A stretch of 64,000 nucleotides of DNA from Aquatica leii (taxonomy: Eukaryota; Arthropoda; Insecta; Coleoptera; Lampyridae). A program made the position numbers and the translations under genes. The notes beneath the pieces are model-generated. The model saw only the letters and a list, made by a program, of their open reading frames with translations, ran no database searches and was not told the DNA's origin. This document shows positions 21,575-34,009 of the stretch, in pieces (positions within the stretch are counted from its first letter, which is position 1; each line of letters begins with the position of its first letter). The stretch lies in assembly GCA_035610365.1 (NCBI GenBank), contig CM069436.1, positions 90,459,912 to 90,523,911 of the forward strand. Direction: 5' to 3'.

Positions 21575-24400
21575 AAAAAATATTTATTGAAATGTACATA
21601 ACTAGTAAAAATGTTAAAGAGTTAACAATTAAAAATACAAATAAAAGACAAAGCAAAATCGGTATATTGATTAGTAAACAAATTTTTGCAATATTAACAG
21701 TAATAAAACAATATTGTTGTGAATTACACCAAACGTTTAACAACTGTTACTAAAATAATATTGTTTATTAAAACTATACACATGCATTTAAATGTAAATA
21801 TGACATTTTTTTTAATTATTAATTAGTTGATAAAACAAAATTACAATACACATATGTACCAACAAAATTATTATTTAACAATTCAAAATTGCATTTTCTT
21901 GACTTTGCACTAACAATAAACTAACATTTAGAATTATAGAATAGAAAAACGTTTAGAATTTGTTCTTAATTACAACGTGCAAAATTTGTTATAGTTTAAA
22001 AATTATTTGTAAACAAAACTTGCAAACTATGTGCATGTAACACTTTTCGGCTACACCACTATTAAATTAGTTTCAAAGTTTACTTTAATAAAACTGTTTC
22101 TACAACATGCGTTGAATGTCATATAGACATATAAATATTAAAAACAAAATTCATTACAAAATCACACATTTATACACAAAAATTGACACTGACTTAAAAT
22201 TAATATTTATTTTTATTTAAAAAATAAATAAATTATTTTTGTATTTACACGAAAGCATCATATTTTATACTTACTATACTATACAACCAATAATTATAAA
22301 TATATTATGATTATAGTTTGATTTTTTAATTATGATTCAATATATCTTAACAATTTTTCTGTTTTTTAAAGAAAACAATTTGGTAGGTATACATTTTTGT
22401 ATTAAATAAATCTGTCATTTCCAGTTTAGTTTGCATGGTAAACAACTTCCTTGATTACTAGAGAACTTGAAATTAATATTCCCAGCGGCTGTGCAACTTT
22501 CGACTATTACGCAAGATTACTCCCAAATAAGCATTTTATTTTAATATACTTTCTTTGTATAAATTTAAAAAAAAATTGCATTAAACAAATTAACTAAAAT
22601 CAAACCTATACAATAACATGATAAATTTTAAACAATAAAGCTTTCGTAGCACAGTTTTATTGAACAACATTTTTTAACATTGTAGCTCAAATTGTTGTAA
22701 ACAAATACATTTCTGGGTAACAATTACATTTCAACATGTGGTTTATGATCGTCTATGTTATGCCTCTTGCAAATGTACGTACATTCGGGAGCTGCTTTGT
22801 CGAGCACATTCATTTGTACATACTTGGCATGTTATCTCATAATGCAACTCATATGTTTATTCCATTTATACCACGTTCAAATTAATCTAATTAAATAAAA
22901 CTAAAATGTACTACAGTGTAGTCAAAGAATTATAACTGCACTTGAAATATGTATGCAGCTCAATGAAATTATAAACATTAAAAGAAAAATAATGTCAAAT
23001 ACTTTACAAACTTACTATTTAAACTATTTTTGTTAAAACGTGCATTTTTAGTATTTGCGTAATTTCAAGATTTAATTTAAAAAAATTAAGTGTAATATAA
23101 AATCACGTCCTGTAAATCCAATTACAAGTAGTCATTATTTTGTAAAAAAAATAGTAAGTAATAATAATAAAACAAATAATAAATAATAATAGTTTTCTTA
23201 AATAATCTAAATAGCTTGTTACAATTGTCTAAAGTTGCAAAGTAAAATATCAAAATACTTAAAAAAACAAAAACCGACAAAATCAAAAATTAAAAAAATA
23301 TATGCAAAATTTACGTGATAAAATAAGAAACGATTAACTTGATATAAAAAACAAAAAAAATGTATGACAGACAGAAAAAAATTAAAGTAAAGAAGATGAA
23401 GAAAAAAACACCTAAAAAAGTTGTTCTAAGAAAATAGTTTACGTATAAGTCCTCAACTATGTGTGATGGAAAAAAATGTACAACGCAATAGAAAAGTTTT
23501 GCAAAATAAAACAGAAAATCTAAAAATAGGAGTTACATACAGTATTTTATTGGTTGAAGAAACACTATGAGGCACCCAAAGTCTTAAAATCTAAAAAATT
23601 ATGTTGACCAGTGCACAGAAACTGTCAAAGACAGTTTACAAAAGCAAAAATTTGAATTTATTACAGTTTAAAGCATTAAAGCAACTTCAAATTATTAAAA
23701 AACTTACCAAAAAAATTAGTATAAAGAATAGGTTACTCTTAATGTATAATCCTTGTTTTCGAATGTTATTCAGCAGTAGTTAAATTTCAATTACCAGAAA
23801 ACATACTACTATTTGTGTAGAGGCTACTGCAAGTTACAGACCGCTTGCTATTTATATTTTGTATGAAAATTGTACGTTTTAGTACGTAAAATGGCAGTTT
23901 CTATAGAGATAATAGAAAAAAACGTAAATACACTACCCAAGTAACAAAGTGGTTTTTTCTTAAGTTAAAAAACTTTTCAATTTTATTATAGTTATATTGT
24001 TGCTCTCTAAATGTAAAATGGTTCTATTAAAGTTGTCTGGAAGATTATTTTGTTATCTATTCAAAATTGTTTTTTAAATCGATGTTTAGAACGTTTTTAA
24101 AACAAAATTATAAAACTGATTATGAGATAAGTGTAAAAGTGTTTTGTAAACGTTTATATAATATTTGTTATAAGAGATTCAACTCTTACAAACATTAATT
24201 GATTCATAATAAATAAATGTTTTAATAAAGTATGTGACTATGTTATATAATTGTTGTATTAGTAATATTAGATACCAATTTTGCTTTCTGGATCAGGTTA
24301 CTTACAACGGAAGTTCCAATATAACTGTTAATTAAAAGGACACAAAGTCTCAGTTATAAAAATAAGAGAAAAGCAGTTATAGAGCAATACAACTATTAAA
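21575..24400. other. no gene recognised
   Basis: Very AT-rich. A 60-codon frame at 23601-23783 is lysine-rich with no recognisable domain. Confidence 0.35.
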
Positions 24401-24415
24401 GCGCAAAATTATTGT

Positions 24416-24606
24416 GTGAAATATAGTTATAAAACAATTCGGATATACTGGCCTAATAGAAAACCACCTGATTTGCTAGCATATCTACAACCGTTTGTCG
24501 AAAAAGCTAAAACAATTGTTTTAGAAAGATTAATAATGAATGGATCGCAGCTTATTGTTAAGTTACGCTGCTTTATATGTGATTCGCCTGCTGGACTAAT
24601 TTCATT
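24416..24606 (+). pseudogene. transposase fragment (CDAPA-type, CACTA/EnSpm-like)
   Basis: Reads YKTIRIYWPNRKPPDLLAYL then LQPFVEKAKT, then LRCFICDSPAGLISL. The order G-K-P-x-D-x-x-x-F-L-x-x-F-V followed 25-30 residues later by F-I-C-D-A-P-A matches a family of insect transposase-like proteins related to CACTA/EnSpm transposases, where the CDAPA Asp is probably catalytic. Only about 60 codons remain; the usual GHTGY and zinc-binding Cys residues downstream are gone. Family name is from recognition of the motif pattern. Confidence 0.45.
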
Positions 24607-24622
24607 AACTTTGTATTATTGA

Positions 24623-27480
24623 ATACGCGATTAAAAATTCATCAAAATATAATCACATACGATGCTGTCGTGTTAACTTTTACATAAACTAAGGTAATTA
24701 AATTTGAACGTTTTATAAGTTTTCTATTGTGGGCAATTATAAGAAATAAAGGTACAATAAACACAATTTTATTCACATGTAGTATCATTTATCTACGGTC
24801 ATAATCCGAAGATATACATAATATAAAAAAAACACATAATACGTAATTTACATAAACTTCATTATTCTCATTATTCTTAATGTACATGTATCCTTATTTT
24901 TATTTTTATCATCTCCTACCTTACCGGCTTTAAGACGTTGTCACGTCTTGCGCGCGGTTGCCAGCTTGTGCATAAAATCTTACAACAATTTATTTGCCTA
25001 CACTATATGCATTATAATTGTTGTATAAGAGTAAATTTGGTAATAAAAATGTTCTATTAAAACGGGACCATTTTGAAAATGTACTTGCATGTACTTACAT
25101 GGTCGCCATTCTCGAAGAACATAAAATTAACTTATATTTTACTACTTCGGCGACAAAAACACATCAATTATTGTGGTTTTATAATAAAAAATTGAAATTT
25201 AAACTTTTTGTTTTTTGTCTGATTTTAAAATTTTTGTTTAAATACTCATTAAACCTGCGGCGCACTTAAAATTTGCGATCTATCTACTTCATAATTGACA
25301 GTAAAATTTCCTTCGTAGCAAAAAACGACGTCCGCGTAGATCTATCTCATTAAATTTCGTGTAAATAATATATACTTGTATACGTTGCCATTTTTCATGA
25401 AATAGTCATCAGTTTCAGTTTAAGTAAATAATAGGAATAATTAAGTTCCGAAAAGTAGTACTTAATAACTGTTTGATTTTATTGAAGCTGCTCTACACTA
25501 CAAAAATGTTTTGTAACTTCATCAAAACGATTGTACTAAAGAGCCAACCAACTATAAAATATTCATGAAATTATTTTGTAATTGATATATAACGTTTACG
25601 TAACTATCCCATAACAGTGTTTTGTTGACTTTATAAAACACGTTAAAAAATGAATATGTTTTATAAATATGTGCCCATTTTGCATTTATAGCTACTGTAA
25701 GAACGTTTTACTTACGTTCTTAGGACAAAAGGTGTTTTATAAATTTTGTTTTGTAAACGTCTTAAACGTTATAAAATATAAAATTGTTACTTAGGTAGTA
25801 AGTGATTTCTAAAAGGTTGTGACCCAAACGTTTGCAGAAAAAAAATTTTGAAGCACCATACAGTATGTTCAAAAAAGAAAGATTAGTAGGTTAATCTGTT
25901 AGAATAATTACTGCACTGTACACTATTATGATGTTATTTTGGTACCCTCCTCCCCTTTAATGTTTCTACATCCGCTCTTGTGAAGATTGCGGCATTCATC
26001 TACTACAACATAATGATAGTGACGTAATAAACGAGAGTGGCGAGAAATACAAAAATTAAGTAAATGATGATAATGAAGTGTTGGTTAATAAAAATATAGA
26101 CAAAACTGTATTCAAATTCTAAAACTGAAATCATGTGGCATAAAGATTCAAAATAGTTTAAAAATTTTACCGGGACCAGCAAGATATACATACGTCAGTC
26201 ATAATGTCTAATGAAACATGAAGTTTTTTTTATTACAGAAAAACTTCCTACTGAAAATAAACACTTTTGGTACTAATTCAACTGTTTTATCTTTCAAAGA
26301 TGGTTAATCCCATTGTGAATATAAATTGTTTATTATTGTTTTACATATTTCTAAAAATTAATTCTTAAGTAAGTTACTATCGTACTGCTAAAATCTCGTT
26401 ATGTAATAGAGTTCAAAGCGACGCGACGTTTATGGATGCTCAAAGAACAATTAAAACCCCAAATCTCACTCATATACTTGACGTCAAGGAGTTAGGGGAA
26501 CATTTTGATTTATAATCATAATGTATTGCAAACGCGTTTAGCTTATATTACTACTGCTTTTTTAATTGGTTAATACGTTAGATTAAGGTAGATACTAGTG
26601 CTGTCAGATCTACAATACTTTTAATTAAATACGATAAAATTAAGATGTAGGCGCAATTTACCAGATATTCATTTAACGAAACTGTGTAACGACACTGTTT
26701 AGTAGCAGTAACTTATATACCAGCTTTTGTCGTTTGTATGTGATAATTATATTAGGAGTGTACCGGCGATTATATTTTTAGTCAAAACTTTTTAGTTGAT
26801 ACTTGTCTATCTCTCTTGTTTCTACTATTAATTGTTCAGTATGTTAGTCAACAATAATTAAATTTTTCAATCTGTGATAACTGTAGATTGTTTTATTTCT
26901 TTACGTATAATTGAGATTGCGGGTTCTGGAGATTTCCTTTTTTTACCTCAAACTATATTTTTTTATCTACACACTAAGGAAGGTGGCGAAGGGCACCGGC
27001 TTACGCGAATAAACTAGATACCTACAATTCGACTCACGACCATCTACGACGGAAGCTAGCCAAAGATGAGTCGGCAATCTACAAATTGTGCGTTACAGTG
27101 GCAACTCTGACATTTCAACAGATTACAATATGTGTATGTAAGTATTTCAGCTCCTCCTGACATTAGTTTAGGCCTATACGAATTAATAGGTAAGCTTTTA
27201 ATTATCATCTGATTATTTTAAAGTTAATACTTTCTTAAAGAACACAATTAACTGTTTGTATATAAGTGTTTTGATTATATTTAAAAAAATAGTTTTGTCT
27301 CTACTAAGTAATTAATTTTTTGGTTGTTGCCCCAATCATGCGCCAAAATACCATGTAAATACACGCAAAAAATTAAAGTAAAGTTATAGAGTAAAGAAAC
27401 GTTACAGATGGCGCCAACGACGGCAGAAAAAATAGAGAAATAGATAAAGCTTTACACGTTCCAAATTTAACGTTTAAGAA
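24623..27480. other. no gene recognised
   Basis: AT-rich. Frames at 25018-25269 and 26003-26191 (minus) show only hydrophobic, low-complexity sequence. A slightly GC-richer patch at 26.98-27.1 kb has no recognisable feature. Confidence 0.35.
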
Positions 27481-27499
27481 AAATTATTACAAAATGAAT

Positions 27500-28060
27500 C
27501 TGGGACACTATCTTGGTCAAAAGACAATATTTTGCAGCAAAGCTTAAACGAAATTAAAACAATATATCATATTATCTAGAAAATTATTTAATGGGATAAC
27601 ACCCAAACATCTTACACAATTAGTAATTTGCCGAAACCAATAATATAAAACACAAATTAAATAAATCTATTCAGTTAACTGGTAAAAATTGGATGTATGG
27701 CTTTCTAAATAAAAATACTGAAATTCGATTAAGGCAACTTAAAAGTACCACTCTAAATATAATTGCGGAATTTATCTTAGAAGAAACCAAAACGTTTTAT
27801 TCTAACTTATTTATTTATTTTTTTAATATGGGCGAGATAGGCATAATCACAGTCCAGAAGAAATGCTCAAAGATTTACAGTCAAAAGTAAATACAAACCG
27901 TTTCTTTAAGCAAACAAGGTAAGATGATAACAAATGTCTTTAGCATCAGTGTTGGAGGAAACTAAATTCTACCTATGCTAATCTATCCCAGAAAAAAGAT
28001 GAGTGCCACATTACAAAAAGTATGATCCAGTTGGAGCCATGTGCAGTTATGAAAATTATT
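27500..28060 (+). pseudogene. pogo/Tigger-like transposase fragment
   Basis: KNWMYGFLNKNTEIRLRQL (27687-27740) with FILEETKTFYSNLF matches the stretch of pogo/CENP-B-type transposases that carries GxxWxxxFLKRNPxLSLRxPExTS and the following FF helix. KQGKMITNVFSISVGGN-ILPMLIYPRKKM (about 27912-28003) matches the later block with SxxGxxxPPMxxFPR. The piece between, which should hold the first catalytic Asp (DETG), is missing, and the C-terminal half is replaced at about 28.1 kb by piggyBac sequence. Confidence 0.6.
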
Positions 28061-28139
28061 AGTGCTAGTCTATACTCCGCACATTAATTTGTATCACAAC
28101 GCAAAACCTACATCTTTTGAACATCAAAACTTTATTTTG

Positions 28140-29132
28140 CGTCACCTCACCTACTAGTAGATTGCAGCAAAATGCATTACATTGACAATGTAGTATCATA
28201 CTTTATAAGCTCTTTTATTAGAGTATTGATGAGTTCATAATCAAATTCAAGGGGAGATCGATTTTGAAAAATATATTTCTCTCAAGTCGATTAAGAGAGG
28301 AATAAGGATGTGGCTTCGATGTAATGCTGCAACAGTCTATACGTACTATTCTAATATCTATATGAACAAAGAAGGAAATTTCTCAGATAAGAAACCTCTT
28401 GGTGAACGTGTAGTAAACACATTGTAAATACAATTTTGAAACCAAACGTAACTCTGTGTTTTGACAGATTTTTTACTTTCGTAAACCTGCGATATGCAGC
28501 AATACAAACGTGAATACCAAAGCTAGTGATTCAGGTCTACTATGTGTAAAGTGGCAGGATACTAAAGAAGTAATGGTTTTTAAGTATACACCAACTATGA
28601 CAACTGTCATAAAGCGACAAAGGCTTTTAGTACCTTGCCCTGAATTGATGTAGTTTTATTGTGAAATAATGGGAGATGTGGACTTAACTGATTAGATGTC
28701 AGGATTATATGAACGTAATCAAAAATTTGTCAAATGACATAAAAAAGTTTTTTACCGTTTAGCAATGATGACTACCGTAAATGCATGGATTATTTACTCC
28801 GAAATAAATCACAAAAAATCTCCATTTTTAGAAGTCTTAGTATTACTAGCAGAATCGCTTACTGCCAAAGGTGAAGCAAAATCAACAGTCTGGCGATCGG
28901 AAAAAAATAATTTGTCAAAAAAAAATTATTACTAAATACATCCGTGCAATTGCCAATTGAAAGCAAAACCAGGCGACGTTGTACGAAGTGTTTTCAACAA
29001 AAAGTCAAAACGCGCACTAAAATTATTTGTAAAATGTGTGAACTACCATTGTACAAAATAAACGCAAATTTTTTTTACTTTGCAACAAGTCCCAGAAATA
29101 AAATATTTACCCAAATTATTATAAGACTGTAA
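28140..29132 (+). pseudogene. piggyBac transposase relic 2 with partial Cys-rich tail
   Basis: C-terminal two thirds of a piggyBac transposase in several frames. SIDEFIIKFKGRS (28226-28270) holds the first catalytic Asp. GIRMWLRCNAATVYTYYSN (28300-28360) and KKPLGERVVNTL follow. TLCFDRFFTFV (28450-28485) holds the second Asp. LLCVKWQDTKEVMVFKYT (28539-28592) and MGDVDLTD-MSGLYERN (28669-28725), with the third Asp, come next, then RLAMMTTVNAWIIYSE. RRRCTKCFQQK...IICKMCELPLY (28976-29060) is the first half of the C-terminal Cys-rich domain, and the second Cys pair is lost. All three catalytic Asp remain, but stops and frameshifts kill the protein. Confidence 0.85.
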
Positions 29133-30024
29133 TAAAAATTATAAACTAAAAGTCGTCTTGGCAGGGTTAAGCAACCGTTTAGTAGAAAACCGGAGCTAAA
29201 TCCAACATAAAATAATAAGAAAAGAAAATATTTAAAACAAGCAAAATCATAAAAAAAACTGTTAAAAATATAACGTTAGTTTTGTAGATTGAATTGATTC
29301 ATCATTTTGAACAATTGCTACATCAGATTTTATTTATGCAACAACATCCTTTGCATTTTTTGTTCTAGGAAGGTATTTTCTTCTTTTAATCTGTGGTTTT
29401 TGACGATCCTTTAAACCTCAACTATTAGTCAGTTTTGAGAATAAAACGTAGACATTGTATTGTAACAAGTTTTATTATTAAAACTAATTTATTTAAACTA
29501 CTAAAAATATTTTTACTTATACTAAAAATATATACACTTTTAAATTAACCGAACTAATTAAATCTAATAATATTTAATATAAAACACTTACAATAATTTA
29601 TATCACTTACACGAAGATAAGATAAAGTCCGCGGATAGCTTCACATACTTGTTTACAGTAAAGTCACGTACAAGATTATTCTCCGTATATTTATCTACAC
29701 ACACGCGCTAACGACTTATTTATTTAGACTTGAATAATCTTCTTAACACTGCTGTCTTCGCATTACGGAAATAACTGACCTACGATTTGTTTGTTCCATA
29801 TATATACACATTTTGGAAATCCTTCTCGAGTGTTCCATATTTTTTAGTATACGTTCTAGAAGATGGATAACTTCGAAAAGGCTCTTGAATTTGAGAACGT
29901 TTTAGTATAAACTAATGTCAACCGTATTATAGAAGACCATTAATTTTCAACGGTTTGTTTTCTTTTTTGTTGTATGACACATAACCGCTTTATCCATAGT
30001 GTCAAATGCCTCTTTTGTTTTATA
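29133..30024. other. no gene recognised
   Basis: AT-rich intergenic sequence between the piggyBac relic and the LINE 3' end. No motif seen. Confidence 0.35.
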
Positions 30025-30025
30025 G

Positions 30026-30050
30026 TAATAATAATAATAATAATAAATTT
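30026..30050 (+). repeat. (TAA)n tail of the LINE
   Basis: About eight TAA/TTA units mark the 3' terminus of the LINE on the minus strand. Confidence 0.8.
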
Positions 30051-30121
30051 ATTTTCTAATATAATGCAATGAAATACAGTCACTGCTATTAAATAGAAAT
30101 TGGTCAAACTTACTTACTGAC

Positions 30122-33026
30122 TTATCCGTACATTTCTATTAGCTTAAAATCTAAAAATTCATCTATACAATAAGGTTCGATTTTAATCAGAAGTTTTTTT
30201 AAAGCAGTTTTAAACTCGCTTAGATTATTTATTATTTGTAGATGCCTGGGCAGTTTATTATAGAAAAATAATGCGGAGTAATAACAACCACACCTAGTAC
30301 TTTTTAACCTGTGTATTGGTAGATTATAGTTTGCTGTTCTAGTTGTCATTGTTAACTCCTGCTTTTTGGCACTCTCAAATAAACACTTATGTTTAAAGTT
30401 AAAAACTAAGATTTCATATATATATAAAGCGGTTAACGTTAAAATATTGTTTTCTTTAAACATGGTTCTACAAGATTGCAAGTAACTTAAACTAAAAATG
30501 GTTCTAATTATAGCTTTTTGAATTATAAATAATTTGTTAACATTAGTACTTTGACCCCAGAAAATTATGCCATACCGTAACAGAGATTCAATGTTAGCAA
30601 AATAAACTGTTTTTAACGTATGTTTACTAGCGTATCTTTTTATAATTCGTAGAGTGTAATGTTGCTTGTTCAATTTGCTATTCACATCATTAATATGATT
30701 CTTCCAACTTAATTCACTGTCGATTTGTAAACCCAAAAATTTACACGAATATATTAAATCTACAGTTTCATCACCATTTTTTAAAAAAGTAATTGGATTA
30801 GTCACACTTTGCGTTTTAAACAAAATAAAGTTTGTTTTTTCTTTATTAATAACTAGTTTGTTTTTTGTAATCCATTTCGTTACAGCATCCATAATAACCT
30901 TACTCCTACTAATAATTTCAGGAATTGAATCAGCAGTTATCAGAACGTTTGTATCATCGGCGTAATTAACTACTTGGTGTGGAATTCCTTGCATAAATGG
31001 TGTTATAATATTAATGTAAATAATAAATAAGATAGGTCTAATAACACTTCTTTGGGGAACACTCATTTGTATACGGTCTGCATCTAAGTCATGTTTTTGA
31101 GAATTTTTTATTATACAAACTTTTTATATTGTTTGATACGTAAGACTTGATCCATTTTTCTGCAATTCCTCTTACGCCATAGTGAGATAACTTTTGAAGC
31201 AAAATGTTGTGTTGTACACAATCATATGCCTTTGACAAATCTAAAAATAGTCCTAATGTAAGTTGCTTGTTTTCCATATTAGTCAAGATAAATTGAAGAA
31301 ATTCAAAAATTGCAGTTTCAGTCGATTTCCCTTTCATATATCCGTGCTGAGTTTTATTAAATAAGTTACACGTTTTAAAAAACTCAATCAACCTTGAACA
31401 CATAACAATTTCAAATATTTTTGAAAAGGAGGACAGAAGACTTATTGGCCTATAATTTTCAATGTTTGAAAAATCACCTTTTTTAAAAAGCGGTTTTACA
31501 ATGGTAAATTTTAAACGTTCCGGAAAAACACCGTAGCATATAGAGTTGTTTAAAATATAGGTTAATGGTTCACAGAGTTCTTGTGCACAATATTTAATAA
31601 CTTTTGAAGGAGTTTCATCAAAACCACTACTTATTTTAGTATGTAGATTTCTAATAATGTCATTTGTTTCTTCATTTGTTACAGGTTTTAGGTACAATGT
31701 TTTATTGTTTGCTTGCCTGATATCACATGTAAATTGAATAGGTGGTAGTTGATTAATTAGATTTTGTGCATTGTTGATATAATGTTTGTTAAATGTTGTT
31801 GCAATTTCAATAGGATCACCTTCAATCTCAATATCTCTACTTTTACTTTCAGAGCTCTTAATAGTATTTACTACTTGCCATACAACTTTGTTTTTGTTCT
31901 TTGCTGCACAAATTTTATCAGAATAAAATTTACTTTTAGCCTTAGTTAACAGCATTTGATAAGTTTTCTTTAGATTATCATAAGATTGTTTATAACTTGT
32001 ATCAACAGAACTAATTGTTAGTAATATGTCAAGTTTCCTTTTACATTCTATTATTTCACAATCATTGAAATAACGGTGTTTTGTATGCAAATCGTTTTTA
32101 AAAAAGATTTTTTTTGGAAAGCACTCATTAAAAAGAAGATTAAAAATATTTATAAAACAGTTCCATTGTCCGTTTACATCGTAATTACTACAGATGTACA
32201 AATTATTCCAATCCTGTTCGTACAGTCGTTGTCTGAATTGTTCTAAATTATTCATATTAAATATTCTTCTGTGGTTGACTGTTGATGTTATACCAATTTT
32301 ACAAGTTATAGATATTTTTTGGGCTTTATGATCGGAGCTATGGAAATTAAAAGTGCTGGATATGAAATCTTTATAGTTAGTGTAGATGTTGTCGATGCAC
32401 GATTTTGACGACCGTGTGATTCTGGTAAATTCCAATATAGAAGGATACATATTAAAAGATTCAAATGTAGATAGCAGGTCTATTGAGTATGTAGATTTGT
32501 TTAAAATATCAACGTTAAAATCTCCAGCAAGGAATATATATGAATTTTCTGTTACTACAGTATTTAATACACACACAAGTTTATTAATTAACGTTTCAAA
32601 TTTCGAACTTGGTGGTCTATATACACACATAACTAAAAAAGTTTTATCTTCTACTGTACATTCTACTGCTGTGAACTCAAACACGTTGCTTAACGAAAGG
32701 TTTTCTAAGTCTTTACGCTGTTTACATTTTACATATTTTCTGCAGAATATGGCTGTTCCACCATGCGCGCCTTCAGCTCGACAAAAACTAGAAATTAAGT
32801 TAAAACCGTTTATCTGGTAGTTCCGTAGTTGGTCATCAGACTTCCAATGTTCACTTACACACAAACATATTAAGTCACTGTGCTTCATGGCAATAGCTTC
32901 TAATTCTTCGTATGCATTTCCAATTGATTGTAAATTTATATGAATAACACTAAAATTATAGTTTACACATTCAGGTTCTACTAAGAATTTTCTTCTTGTA
33001 TTCGAGCTTTCTGAAAATTTTTTCGA
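30122..33026 (-). pseudogene. LINE ORF2: AP endonuclease plus reverse transcriptase, one frameshift
   Basis: Encodes the protein that nicks target DNA and primes reverse transcription. The open frame starts after the TAA at 33027-33029. The endonuclease begins with VIHINLQSIGNAYEEL (about 32890-32945), continues ICLCVSEHWK, FLAGDFNVDIL and SSDHKAQKISI (catalytic SDH), so its first conserved motif lies upstream of the first ATG at 32888. RT motifs: PLFKKGDFSNIENYRPISLL, TQHGYMKGKSTETAI, GLFLDLSKAYDCVQH, and after a frameshift at about 31.09-31.1 kb, VPQRSVIRPILF and the active site NYADDTNVLI (30955-30985). The C-terminal thumb region ends at 30122. About 960 codons in all. The frameshift lies in an A-rich run between YNKKFSKT and MSVPQRS. 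Confidence 0.92.
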
Positions 33027-33970
33027 TTATAATCAAAAAAAGGTTTTACAGCTATGTAATTAGGCCAAAAATCACTTGTCAATAATGCTTGTTTATAATT
33101 ATACGGAACAGAGACTTTAAACGAGCGATATGATTTAGATCTGACAATTAATTCTTCACATTCAATATCAATTGACGGTATTTGATTTTTTATATAGTTT
33201 ATTAGATCATCTTTTGTATTTTCTAGTGTAAGTTTAGAAATGTGAATTGTAGATTTGGGTATGTACGCCTGTAATCGTTCCGTCTGATCCCCAGTTGCGG
33301 TTCCAAAAATGAAATTACGTTTACGTCTTTGATTATTGTTAAGACCAGCGATTGGAATCTCAGAATCCTTTTCATTATTGTTAACAACAGTAGTAGAAGT
33401 AGATGGATACCCTATCGAGTTACTTAGAAATTTATGTGATTTAGTATTTGTTGACGTAGATTTATAATTCGCTTCGTTAATAGGTGTTACGTGATTCGTT
33501 ACTGTTTCTTTACATAATTTTGATGATCCGGTTGTATTTAAGTTTAAAAATTGTGATTGCTTGACCTCTTGTTTACTATCATGAGATAATACACCAGCAT
33601 ATGATAAAGTGTTTGTAAATTGTTTACAATTTTCCAGGTTACCATTATTTCGTATATTATAGTTTTCTTTGTTGGTTAGTAAATTTATAATTAAAGTTTG
33701 ATCTTTAATACGTTCTTCTAGATGTCCGTTTAATTTTTCAAGGTTAGATATTTCCTTTTTCATATGTTATACTTCTAAACAGGCATTTAAATTAGATTCA
33801 TTGTTCAAAGTATTAATTTTGAATAAATTCTCGAAGAATTTTTTAAGTGTATCGTTTTGATTTACATTACTAGTTACCGTTTTGTTTACTAGTATGTCTA
33901 TGAGGTCTTGTTTCTTAATTCTATTTAATTCTAAGGTTAACTCACTCGTTCCGTCACTATCACTTGCCAT
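32981..33970 (-). pseudogene. LINE ORF1: RNA-binding protein, one in-frame stop
   Basis: ATG at 33970 (MASDSDGTSELTLELNRI) to the stop at 32981-32983. One TAA (33767-33769) lies in the same frame, after which it continues HMKKEISNLEKLNGHLEERI. Total about 329 codons. The part around the internal stop is heptad-like and probably forms the trimerising coiled coil of ORF1 proteins. The C-terminal part, IHISKLTLENTKDDLINYI through SFKVSVPYNYKQALLTSDFW and PNYIAVKPFFDYNR, resembles the RRM-like domain of jockey/CR1 ORF1 proteins. Its last 45 bases overlap the ORF2 frame in the -1 phase. With suppression or correction of one stop it would be full length, so the insertion is not very old. Confidence 0.8.
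33014..33023 (-). promoter_or_regulatory. candidate -1 ribosomal frameshift site, ORF1/ORF2 overlap
   Basis: In the ORF1 frame the minus strand reads cgA AAA AAT TTT CAG. It contains two overlapping X XXY YYZ heptamers, A AAA AAT and A AAT TTT. The -1 frame, which is that of ORF2, becomes open one codon before, after TAA at 33027-33029, and stays open through the endonuclease. Function is inferred. Confidence 0.4.
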
Positions 33971-34009
33971 TCTCGCGAACGTAAACTAGTATATGACAGG
34001 CTTTTTACT

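Larger units (their letters stand above)
30026..33990 (-). mobile_element. near full-length CR1/jockey-like LINE
   Basis: Two-ORF non-LTR retrotransposon on the minus strand. It ends in a (TTA)n tail (30026-30050) about 70 bp after ORF2. The 5' border is near 33.99 kb, just upstream of the ORF1 start. Only three lesions are visible: one in-frame stop in ORF1, a frameshift in ORF2, and the lack of an ATG for ORF2, which may be natural. It abuts a piggyBac relic on the same strand. I saw no clear target duplication. The clade (CR1-like within the jockey group) is from RT and C-terminal motif style. Confidence 0.85.

Noticed and set aside
25018..26191. Short frames as genes
   Set aside because: Low complexity, no motifs, and no splice or promoter context.
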